NCBI GenBank assembly: GCA_943704425.1
Contig: CALSCP010001674.1
Coordinates: forward strand, 1 to 64,000
Reading direction: 5' to 3'
From: Ministeria vibrans ATCC 50519
Taxonomy: Eukaryota; Opisthokonta; Filasterea
DNA length: 64,000 bases
The notes beneath the pieces were generated by a model, which worked only from the letters and a program-made list of their open reading frames with translations, did no database searches and was not told where the DNA came from. The position numbers and the translations under genes are program-made. Positions within the stretch are counted from its first letter, which is position 1; every line of letters starts with the position of its first letter. Shown here piece by piece: positions 1-9,500 of the stretch.

Positions 1-474
1 AAAAAAAAAGAAGAAGAAGAGATGAGACATACGAGGGGAATGATGCACTCGCAATCGGAGAGGGTGGTGAACGAATAGTCGGGCACTTCGTCACGTCGCA
101 ACTCACGGTGATTGAAGATCTCGCCGTTGACCGTCAGAATCACAGTGCCTTCCGTGTTCGTCAGTGGCTGGGCGCCGTGTTCTACACACAATCAGCAGCT
201 GATTAAGTAGCCGCCAAAAACTTCACATGCCAAACTTTGTACCAACATCGACAATGGAAAGACGCTCGTGCGTGATTGCCGTCTTCGGGTTGGGCACCAT
301 AATCCCACTCCAGTCGGGTCCACGATGACGGATGCTGCAACAATCCAAGCGTTGTGGACAGTGAGTTGAGTATGGGTATTAGGGCTTTGGTTTGCACCGT
401 TGCGTTGCGCGCAAGGCCGCCTTGCGGATCGCCTCTTTTCGCTCGTAGCCGAATACTGCCAGAATACCACACAT
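1..474 (-). CDS. ASNS: Asparagine synthetase (glutamine-hydrolysing), N-terminal part, cut by window edge
   Basis: Three short exons read on the minus strand: 398-474, 243-334 and 33-181, with introns GTGCAA...TTGCAG, GTACAA...GTGTAG and a third starting GTATGT at 32 that runs off the window. Joined, they give 106 residues that start MCGILAVFG, continue RHRGPDWSG, ERLSIVD and VNGEIFNHREL, and end SDCECIIPL. These are the hallmarks of the class II glutamine amidotransferase domain of asparagine synthetase. Cys2, exposed after removal of Met1, is the nucleophile that releases ammonia from glutamine for the C-terminal ATP-dependent synthetase domain, which lies outside the window. All three splice phases agree (2, 1, 0). 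The exons are too short to stand out as open frames. The family assignment is firm; downstream completeness cannot be judged. Confidence 0.9.
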
Positions 475-807
475 AACTAGTTTGACTTATGCACACAAGG
501 AGGGAGAATAAGACTGGTGACGATTGAAGATCGCGCAATTTGAAAATGATGTGTCCGATTTCATCATCGACAAAAACTAAAAAAAAAGATTTCTCATCGA
601 CCATTTCACATCCCACTTCCTTCACCTTCCTTTGATCAAGCCTATCGCTCAGCAGGGACTCTGAGCTACTGTGAACTATAACACTGTCAATGTTCAAAGA
701 GGACGTCTGAACAACCAGCCGACCTGTGTGAGGGACGGGAGTGCAATCACAGCACACTGGACTGACACGCACTCACTCACTCAGACTGAGTCAGACGTAA
801 CTCAATA
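475..807. promoter_or_regulatory. Bidirectional promoter between ASNS and the PPR-like gene
   Basis: These 333 bases separate two start codons pointing away from each other, so both promoters must lie here or in the first exons. A run of CACT/CAGT steps ends in GACTGAGTCAGAC, with TGAGTCA at 787-793 only 15 bases before the plus-strand ATG. TGAGTCA is the core bound by bZIP factors of the AP-1/GCN4 class. I see no convincing TATA box and no RNA gene. Longer open frames crossing this stretch show no family resemblance. Confidence 0.5.
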
Positions 808-1968
808 ATGTTGTTTGCGTTTGCACGCCGGGTGACGCCAACTGCTTGGCGTCCGATTGTGTATAGATGCATGGTGACGGCAAAGGGAGCGTCGTCGCCG
901 TGGTCGGCAGCTGGAGTGCCGGGCAAGGAGCGCGAACGCAAGGCCGTTGTCATTCGACGCGTTGTTGACTCCGCCCCCATCGATCCTGCCTTGCAACAGT
1001 GGGACGGCGATCTAGAGGATCATACGCAAGGAAGGAAGATGGATTTGGACGCGCGGTATGCAGTGTGGGCGACTCGGCGAGCGCGCGACTGGATCAACGA
1101 GTTGGAGCGACTCTGTGGACTTGAAAAACGCTCCGCCGACGTCGGACGCATGATTGACGCCATGAAGAAGGTGTATCCCAAGGTGCGTTTGCCAAAGGGC
1201 ACGTGCTCCCTGTACATGATGGCGCTAAAGCGTGACCAGCGCTCGGCCGAAGCAATGCGACTGTTCAACAAGATGAAGCGCGAACGTATTGATATTGAGG
1301 CGGCCGCGTACACCGCGCTGATTGCGGCGCAAGGCAGCGCTAACCAGGTGGAAGAGACTGCTCTGCGGAATATCGGTACAATTCTGGATACATGGGATAA
1401 GCAAAAGTACCAACCAAACCTGTTGAACTGCAACGCGGCGCTGGGTGTGTATGCGCGCGCAGGAGCGCCCGATTGTGCCATTGAGATGATTGAGAAGATG
1501 GCCAATCCTGAGTGGGCCCTGACGCCAGACACGCTCTCGTGGAGTCTAGTTGTGCGAGCGTTCAGTCGTGCGGGTGACCTGGCAGGAGCACACGCGCTCT
1601 CGAACGAGCTCATCAGCAAAAACATGGCCATTGATCGCCTTGAGATGCAGCGGCTGGCAGAGGTGATGGGACGCGCCCAGTCACTGGACCACATGTCCGA
1701 AATCATTGCACAGTGCATCGAGGTACACGGTGAGATTGCTGCAGACACGTGGACACGTGCACTGGTCGCCATTGCGCTCGCGCCCACCCACCCGACGGCG
1801 GCTGCGGCTCTTGCGCGTCTTGGTGCACTTCCTGCCGAGAGGAGGCCTCCGCTCGACGAGTCGTCCGTCACGAGGGTTGTTGCACTCGCTCGCAATGTGG
1901 GCAAGCGCGAGAATTCAATGGACACCTTTAGACTGATTCTCAAGTTGCTCGAAAAGCGCAAGAGATGA
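808..1968 (+). CDS. Pentatricopeptide-repeat-like protein, probably mitochondrial
   Basis: Single-exon frame of 386 residues. The first ~30 residues are rich in Arg, Ala and aromatic residues and lack acidic residues, as expected for a mitochondrial import signal. From about residue 130 to 290 the protein is built of helical pairs with PPR character: a segment around 'LYMMALKRDQRSAEAMRLF', then repeats with 'NAALGVYARAGAPDCAIEM' and 'SWSLVVRAFSRAGDLAGAH'. Proteins of this type bind organellar RNA in a sequence-selective way and help its processing, stability or translation. The target RNA cannot be predicted from so few clear repeats. The stop is followed by an AAT-rich 3' region shared with the convergent monooxygenase gene. 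Family likely; specific function unknown. Confidence 0.7.
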   Translation: MLFAFARRVTPTAWRPIVYRCMVTAKGASSPWSAAGVPGKERERKAVVIRRVVDSAPIDPALQQWDGDLEDHTQGRKMDLDARYAVWATRRARDWINELERLCGLEKRSADVGRMIDAMKKVYPKVRLPKGTCSLYMMALKRDQRSAEAMRLFNKMKRERIDIEAAAYTALIAAQGSANQVEETALRNIGTILDTWDKQKYQPNLLNCNAALGVYARAGAPDCAIEMIEKMANPEWALTPDTLSWSLVVRAFSRAGDLAGAHALSNELISKNMAIDRLEMQRLAEVMGRAQSLDHMSEIIAQCIEVHGEIAADTWTRALVAIALAPTHPTAAAALARLGALPAERRPPLDESSVTRVVALARNVGKRENSMDTFRLILKLLEKRKR

Positions 1969-1995
1969 TGTAAATAATTAATGTAAAAACCATAA

Positions 1996-2029
<34 letters not shown>

Positions 2030-2030
2030 T
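1996..2030. repeat. (AAT)n microsatellite between two convergent genes
   Basis: About eleven AAT triplets, followed by T-rich sequence, lie between the stop of the PPR-like gene and the stop of the monooxygenase gene on the other strand. The region contains AATAAT-type sequence that could serve polyadenylation on either strand. Confidence 0.8.
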
Positions 2031-2122
2031 TTATTTTTTATTATTATTAACTCATGAAAGAAAAAGAAGCCGAATTGCATAGGTTGAATTAAAGGAGTAT
2101 GTACAAAAAAAAGGGAAGCGGG

Positions 2123-4142
2123 TTAGAGGAGAAAACCAAACGCCTTGTAGAGAAAGTAGGTGAAGAGTTCGAAGAAGAGAAGAGGACGGGGCATGGTGGG
2201 TTGAGAGCAGACAACGTTGCGGGCGTCGGCAGCGGGAAGGGCGCCCGGCCCCGTAATGCGGTACTGGACGGCAGAGAGGGGCGAGCAGAGAAGTCGGAAG
2301 AAAAGACGGGGATCGGTGAGGAGGGTGCGGAGGTTGAGAGGCGGTTGGCAGCCAATGAGCTGCGCCATGCGGTCCTGAAATCGCAGGTAGTTGGTGAGGG
2401 GCGCAATACGCGGCGCGTCGTGTGGGTAGGTGGCAAATTCGACGCGCGCGTCCTCTTCGATTTCCGCCTGCATGGCAGCAGGGTCGGGCAGTGCCGTTGC
2501 GTTGCTGATGAGGAGGGCGTAGTAGCGCGCTTGCATCTCGGCCATGGGTGGGATGGAGCCAAAGGCAGGACGCACGAAGCCGAAAAGACCCAGGGCCAGT
2601 CCGGTGCGAGGGTGAAGCATGTGCTTGAAGAGAGGACGCGAGGGCGAGACCATGTCGGCAGCCAGCTTTGAGTCCCACTCCTTAAGAAAAGGCACGGCAG
2701 GCGTGAAGCCGGTGCAAAACAGCACCAGGTCGCAGGGGTAGGTGGATCCGTCGCTAAACACAGCGTGATCTGCCTCAAGGCGCAGTAGCGATGGCTTCAG
2801 CAGCGCACCGTGGTGCACCACTGCCTCGCAGAAGCTCGTATTTTTGGTACCAAAGCGCTCAAAGGGACCTGATCCGTTGTCGCGGTTGAGCTTGGATGCA
2901 AGACTCAGCACCGCCTTGTCGTCCTGCGGCGTTAAGTAGAATGACTCAATAAAGGTTTTGAGGCTGTGCCAGAGGGTGGCGGCGCCCGCCGTGAACGACT
3001 GCGGCAACGAGTGGTACGCCCGGTTTGTATCCAGATCGGCGACACTGCCCAACACCTCACGCGGAACCACATAGCCAGGGCCGCTACGCGAACATACTGC
3101 CACTGACTCAGCTACTTGTGCGGCGTGCAATGCAATGTCGCTGCCTGACTCGCCCAGACCCACAATGAGAACGCGACGACCTCGCATTTGAGCAGCCGAC
3201 GTGTACTCAATGCTGTGCATGAGACGCCCCGTGAACGTGTCGTCGCCGTCGACACGCGGCCGCTCTGCAGCACCGTGCACGCCGCTGCAAATGGCGACAT
3301 GGTCGAAAAAGTGTTCAGTCATTTGTGGATGGGGCTGGCCATCCTGCTGAACAAGCGTGCTCACACGAAACCCCTTTTCGAGGGCCGTCTCATCGACGGG
3401 AGTTACGCAGGCGACACGCGTGTGGAAGCGCATCGAGTCGTAGAGACAGTGTGCCTGAGCGTACACCCCCAGGTAGTCGACGTACTCCTCTGCCGTCCAC
3501 ATCACCGGCCGTTTCATCACTCTGTCATCGACAAACGCTCCGAATTGTGTGTGGATCGACGACGACGTGAGCTTTGCCTGCAAGACACAGCCATGCATTT
3601 AGTGGGTGTTGTGTGCACATATACAAAGGGAGGCGCGGTGCGGCGCCCCTCTCAGTGTCATGTGCACTTTCTCTTTTGCCCCAAAATCCAAATTGGGGTG
3701 TCATCCAGAACAAAAAATAAGAGCGTGATCCGCTTTCTTGTGAACACCAACCCCGGGACGAAGGCGGCAGAGCAGCGCAGAGGACGCGCGTGCATGGCAA
3801 TGAAAAGCGTCATATGACGCAAGGTGAGGTGGGTGCGAGCGGAGGGGACAAAGGGAACGAACATGCGCAGGGCAGAAAGTAAACGGTGCTTACGTCTTCG
3901 TAGCAGTGGCCAAAGACGCCTCCAATGCGGTCGGACGCCTCGAATATGGTCACAGAATGCCCGAGTTCCTGGCATTCCTTGGCGACGACGAGCCCCGACG
4001 GCCCTGCGCCAATGACCGCAACCTTCTTCTTCATGTGGCGGCGCTGGCACAGCGAGATGTACGTCTGGACGCCCAGGTCGTCGCCCTGCACAACTGGAGT
4101 GTGTTTAGACAAGGTCGTAAACATGGCACTTGCCAGGAGCAT
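2123..4142 (-). CDS. Flavin-containing monooxygenase
   Basis: Two exons, 3894-4142 and 2123-3577, joined at phase 0 (GTAAGC...TTGCAG), give 567 residues. The first exon carries the FAD-binding fingerprint VIGAGPSG followed by EASDRIGGVFG. The second has FTGRLMHSIEY, which fits the FxGxxxHxxxY signature of class B flavoprotein monooxygenases, and then the NADPH-binding loop VGLGESGSD. The C-terminus is strongly hydrophobic (LLFFELFTYFLYKAFGFLL), like the membrane anchor of animal FMOs at the endoplasmic reticulum. The family oxygenates nitrogen or sulfur in soft nucleophiles with NADPH and O2; the substrate here is unknown. The start ATG at 4142 leaves about 37 residues before the FAD motif. 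A later in-frame ATG just before KKKVAVIG is a possible alternative. A CACCTAG just upstream could be an acceptor of a 5' UTR intron. Confidence 0.88.
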
Positions 4143-4472
4143 TTTCTAGGTGGGAAGAAGGTGAGGGAGAACGGGGAGCAGTGCAGGAAGGGAGAAAAGT
4201 GTGACTAATTAAATTTCAAGAGTGAGTAATCGCTGGCCGAAAAATAACCTTAAAAGTAAGCTCTCACGGGTTGAAACTGGCCCGATGGCGGACTGAGTCA
4301 CTGTCTCACTGGTGTTTGCGCGTTTATGCCGACTGCTGTCGCCCGTCTGGGCTCTCCGGCTATATAATTATATTTATTACGTCAAAAATTATAGTTTCGA
4401 TCTTCTGCATCTTCAATGAGTTCATCACAATTTCAACCAGTCAACCACGTTTTTATTGCCCATTGATTAATA
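4143..4472. promoter_or_regulatory. Bidirectional promoter between FMO and the L-domain gene
   Basis: 330 bases between two diverging start codons. TGAGTCA occurs at 4294-4300 inside GACTGAGTCAC, the same extended motif seen before the PPR-like gene. TATATAATTATA at 4361-4372, about 110 bases before the plus-strand ATG, is a plausible TATA element. No gene or RNA is visible. Confidence 0.5.
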
Positions 4473-6329
4473 ATGGCGAGTCCGCGGGGCGGCGTGCCTC
4501 CGTATCGTAACTCGCTGGCGGTGCCCAGTCGACGATCGACCTTTTTTTCCAAGTGGTCGCTTGGACTCGGTCGGAGTTCGCTCGAGACGACGACGCCAGA
4601 GGAAATGAGCCAAAACTGGTTTATTATGCAGCCGTTGGGGTGGCGCGCGAAATTCGTCAAGCAAATCGACGAGCGCGACGTGCAGTAAGGAGGACGGCGG
4701 TCCCTTTTCTTTCGTTTTTTGACGAGCGTTCTTTTGTGCAGACAATCGCAGGCATATGCCCACTATATGTCCATGCACAAGAACGACGACGAGCCCGAAG
4801 AAGTCATTGATCCGTCGACGCTCAACGAGAGGATACAGCAGCTGGAGTTTTTCCTGTTTCAGAAAACGGTGAGAGAGGGAAAAAAAGAGGATGTGCTGAT
4901 GCTGACTCGGTTGCACCGCTCATTCTGTAGGGGGCATCGCGGCGTCAGATTCGCGCCATGGCATGTCTGCTGTTCAGCGTCATTCTCATTCTCATTGTGG
5001 CCATTGTCATCATTGCACTGCTGCTCAATGGTGGCGGTGCATCTCTCAACACCCGCTGTGAAGACACTTTTGTACTCAGCGACATGGCCAGCGTCAACGA
5101 CCTCTTCAATACCAAAGAGTGTACTACCATCAGTGGCCTCACAATCACAGACTTCTCCTCGATGACATCGCAGACGCTCGTTCTGGACCGGCTCGTCGTT
5201 GTAACCGGCTCGCTGACAGTCCAGAGCGCTATGCTGGGTGCGCTCGTCCTGCCCAACCTGCAGCGCATCGGAGACCAACTTTCCATCATCGACAACACTC
5301 TGATGACGCACTTCAATGTGTCTGCAGACCTCACGCATGTCAACACGGCCATCATTGTCACTGAAAATCCTTTTTTGGTCGATGTCACTTTCTCCGGTCT
5401 CACCACAACAGGTCAGAATGAGGAAATGAGGAGATAACGAAAAGAAGCAGACAAAAAAAGATTACTGAACGACGCAACAATGGTGATAGGGACAATGACG
5501 CTGGTGGACCTGAGCACACTGTCGACGATTGCCTTTCCGGCCCTCACCTCCGCTACCTTTGTCACCCTCGAAGATCTCCCGCGTGTGCTTCACGTGGACT
5601 TTCCTCTCCTCCGCACTCTCACCAATGTATCGTCACTGTTTCTCTTTACCGCTCACTTCTCATATTCTCTATCGTAGCTGAACATTATCTCAGTGGGCGG
5701 GACAGTAAGAATAATTATATTCTTTGCATCATTGTTCTCTTACCCTGTTGTTTTGCCACTTTTGTATTTTCTCCTTAATCTGTATCTCACTTTTGTTTTC
5801 TTCTTTTTTCTCACTTTTTTCTTCCTTGTCTTATTTTGCTTTTACTTTTTCGTCCTCCTTTGTCTCACTTTTGTTTTTTCTTCCTCCTTTTTTCTCACTT
5901 TTTCCTTCCTTGTCTCGTTGTGCTTTTACTTTTTCGTCCTCCTTTGTCTCACTTTTGTTCTTCTCCCTCCTTTTTCCCACTTTTTCCTTCCTTGTCTCGT
6001 TTTGCTTTTACTTTTTCGTCCTCCTCTTTCTCGCTTTTGTTTTTTCTTGCTCTTTTTATCTGTCTTAATTTCTTCATAGTTATTCAATCTGTCTATTTTC
6101 TTTTTATGTAGGAATCGCCCATTCCCAACACAGTCGCATCAAACGCAGATGCATCTGTGCTCATTGCCATTGAGTTTCCCCTTCTCAACTATGTGACAGG
6201 CGATGGTACAAGCATTGTCAATCACAATGCGAATCTGATATAATTATCATTGTCTGTATAGTGTCCATTCGCAGTGTCAATGACATTCGCATAATCGACT
6301 TTCGTTCTCTCACTCATACCGATACGTAA
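4473..6329 (+). CDS. Single-pass membrane protein with receptor-L-like ectodomain
   Basis: Exons 4473-4684, 4742-4868, 4931-5411, 5490-5626, 5678-5704, 6112-6205 and 6262-6329 (with TAA) join in phase to about 381 residues. About 120 cytoplasmic residues precede one membrane span (ACLLFSVILILIVAIVIIA) at the start of exon 3, with no signal peptide, so a type II orientation is predicted. The following ~230 residues repeat a short beta-strand pattern (for example LQRIGDQLSIIDN, NYVTGDVSIRSVNDIRII), which is typical of the Recep_L / furin-like L domain of receptor kinases. The convergent receptor kinase starts with the same kind of domain, so the two may share ancestry. The last junction (GTACAA at 6206 to TATAG at 6261) is chosen because it keeps the L-domain pattern; without it the frame stops at 6243. 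Fold inferred; function unknown. Confidence 0.65.
5808..6060. repeat. Tandem ~83-base pyrimidine-rich repeats inside an intron
   Basis: The 407-base intron 5705-6111 of the L-domain gene contains three imperfect copies of an ~83-base unit built around GCTTTTACTTTTTCGTCC followed by CTCACTTTTGTT. On the gene strand the copies are almost purely pyrimidine, extending the normal polypyrimidine tract before the acceptor. Confidence 0.75.
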
Positions 6330-6426
6330 ATGATACAAATTATACATGAGCTGCTTTATTACTTGTGTACTCGTGCCAACACGTATTGATTGGTTCGTTC
6401 CATCACGTCTTCTTTGGTTATTTTTC

Positions 6427-6431
<5 letters not shown>

Positions 6432-6517
<86 letters not shown>
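6432..6517. repeat. (CT)n microsatellite at the collision point of two convergent genes
   Basis: About 43 uninterrupted CT units. They lie between the end of the plus-strand L-domain gene and the last recognisable exon of the minus-strand receptor tyrosine kinase. Long dinucleotide arrays are common places for assembly collapse or misjoining, which matters for reading the truncated kinase next to it. Confidence 0.95.
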
Positions 6518-6518
<1 letters not shown>

Positions 6519-6520
6519 TT

Positions 6521-9500
6521 TCATAAAATGTTCTGCACATTTACCACATCAGTCATTCGGCTCAGTCCAAAATCTGCCACTTTAAGAACCATTCGATTGC
6601 CCACCAAAATGTTTCGCGCAGCCAACTTCAAAAACAAACAGGACACGATTAACCCACACGTCTTATTGTTATTTGTTTATTCATTCTTACGTCACGATGA
6701 ACAAAGCCACGTTGAGACAGATACTCCATTGCACTTGCAACTTGATAGCACATGTGAAGTTGATCAGCAAACCTACATCACAAAGAAAAGAAACCAAAAT
6801 AGACTAGTTCAGTTCCAACTCACTCACTTCACTCCCTTTCAAGTTTTGATACGTGACAAGACTCCTTGCAACCACCAGAGCACGCAAAAAGTTACGAAGA
6901 TCGGAATGCGGACAGTGCTCAAGGACAATGAGCCAGGGAGTGACATCCGAGCAGACGCCTATGAGACGCAGTACATTGGGATGGTCAAACTGCTTGAGGA
7001 GCAGTGCCTCTTGAAGGAAGTCGTTTTGTGTCTGTGCCGCTGCGCCCTCGTGCAATGTCTTGACTGCAACCAGCGTCCGTTTGGGTCCCGCTGTCTTGCC
7101 GCCCCCCGGCTCACTCGACACTGCCAACATGACCTTGCCAAACTCGCCCTTGCCCAAAAAGTCGACGTAGGTGAGCCACTCGCGAGGAAATGCCTTCGGC
7201 ATAAGCTCATCAAACAGCGTCTGGAACTGAGCATTGTGTGCTCGTTCCAACGTCGCATTACTCCCAATCCCGTCTGCTCCATCTTCTTCCCCGTCCTCCA
7301 GCTTCACCGTGCGCGTCGGTCGCTTGCGACGCACCGTCTTATACAAATCTTCATGGCGCGACTTGTCCTTGCGTACCCGATCAAAGTCACCATAGTCATC
7401 ACCCGGCTCAATAATGTTCGTGGCACCAGGCAAAGCAGTTTGTGCCGCTGTCGCTAATGCTGCGGCAAATGTGGACTCGAGAGGCGGTGGCCCGTCGCCA
7501 CTAGACTCCTCACCGGCTCGCACAGGGGCACGCGATGCGTCCAACAGTCCTTTGCCGAGCACCGAGTTGAGCGAAATGTAATCGCCACGCTCAACAGGCA
7601 CTTTGCCCCCTTTGTAAAGCATGCGTGCGTCCGTGAGCGTTGCATACATGTCATCGCCACCATCCTGAGCATTCACATAGTCTGCGCCGGTCACAGCACC
7701 CTCTCCGCCACTCCTCATTGAAGAGTAGTACGCATCGCCAGGCGCCCCTCCACCAGCCGCTGCATTCACATAAAGATCGCCTCCTTCCTGCGGCTGCTGA
7801 GAGCGAGGAGTCGCCACGGTGTGGTACAGGTCGTCGCCTGAAAACGCCGCTCCATTGACATAGGCGGACTCGGTGCCCGACAAATAGTACGTCGTTCCCG
7901 CTCCCGTGTAGTACACGTCGTCCGAGTCACCACCAAATTGACCTGCAGCGGCCGCATCAGCAGTAGTAGCACCACCACCACCACCATCCTTGTTCTTCTG
8001 AGGCTTGTACGCACCATGCGCATCCACTACAAGCTCGCCTGCACCCTCCATGCGCTTGCCGTCCGGTGCCACATAGATACCAGGTGCGACGCGCAACAAA
8101 TGTCCCGTGTCGCCATACTTGATTTCGCCGCTGTGCGTACGCCACGTACCGTCCTCGTGCTGTGTCAACGTCGCCTCGTACTCGTCAAAAACGCGCTCGC
8201 CAAACGCATTCCAGTAGGTGCGTGTGCGCTCGCAATGGAACAGACGCGGCTCGTTGCCATAGACCACCTTGCCGGCAGCATCGCGGTAGCACCCATCGGT
8301 GCCACGCACCAGCATGGCTCCCGCGTACACCACATCGCCAGTCTCGGAGCGCCACGTGAGATCGCGTCCGCACACCAAACGGCGCCCATTATCACAAATG
8401 CTCTTGCTCGTATTGGGATCGTAAACAACAAGATCGGCAAAGACAGGCTCGCCTTCGCGCGTGCGATACGAGCCACGCTCCGTGTCCAGCACCACCTCTT
8501 CGGTGCACATCGGCTGTCCACTTGCATTGGACCACACCGAGTCGTAGGTGGCACTGCCCGTCTCCGAGCGCCAGATGCCACGCGCGTCCGGACGCAGCAC
8601 ACGCGCCGGTACGTACTCGCCGTCAATGGTGCGCGTCTTCCACTGACCGTCCTGACTCATGGTAAGCGATGCATACGTAATCTCAAGGGGCTTGCGAACG
8701 GCGACTTCGGCGCCCGCAGCGGGACGCGCGTACACTGGCAGCAGCTGTTGCTTGACGCGCACCGGGTCGACCGGCAAGAAAAGCATGCGCGCCTCGTCGT
8801 CCTGCACAACCGACTCACCCGCAATTGGATTGTCGAAGCGATGTACACCATTGCCCGACAACAATGTCATACCAATCACAGCCGACGAAGAATCGTCTTC
8901 AATATGCGACTGATGTGTCAACGGCAGAAAGGAACTCTGATGCGACAAGTTCGGCATCTGGTTCTTGGGCGGTCGGCGCGACAACGAGCGCCGCTCCCGA
9001 CGTCGACGGCGTAGCACCACAAGGAGCACCAGCAGAAAGAGCAACACAATGCCGGCCGCAGCGCCCGCTCCAATACCCAGTACCATGGCGGAGCCACCAG
9101 ACGACGACTGTCTGCCCACCCCAGAGAGTGATGTCTCGCATAGCGTGCCAAACGTGCCGTTGACACAAACACACATAAAATTGGCAACTTGGTCGACACA
9201 GGTGCCGCCAAAGTAGCACGGCGACGACGCACACTCGTCAATCTCCGACGCACACAAATCGCCGGTGTAGCCGGCGGCACACGTACAACCAAACGACCCC
9301 AGCTCGTCCACGCACGACGCGCCATTCTGACAGGGCGACGATGCACACTCGTCAAGGTCCGTGCTACACGTTGCGTCGCCATAGCCAAGCGAACACGTAC
9401 ACGTGAAACCGCCGGGTGGAAGGGAACGCTCAGAGCACGAGCCTCCGTTGTTGCACGGCGACGACGAACACTCGTCGGCATCGTCGTCACACGTAAGACC

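Noticed and set aside
6222..6524. Minus-strand frame ending DNDNYIRFAL as the missing kinase end
   Set aside because: It contains the GA repeat, is out of phase with the preceding kinase exon at every usable acceptor, overlaps coding sequence of the other gene and lacks APE or later kinase motifs.
6804..6852. Stop at 6804 as the end of the receptor
   Set aside because: The frame after 6853 loses kinase similarity. Splicing at GTATCA (6852) leads in phase to FADQLHMCYQVASAMEYL and then HRD-LAARN.
6390..9014. Plus-strand open frames across the receptor kinase exon
   Set aside because: They are antisense to the kinase and cytoplasmic repeats, whose family motifs are unmistakable on the minus strand.
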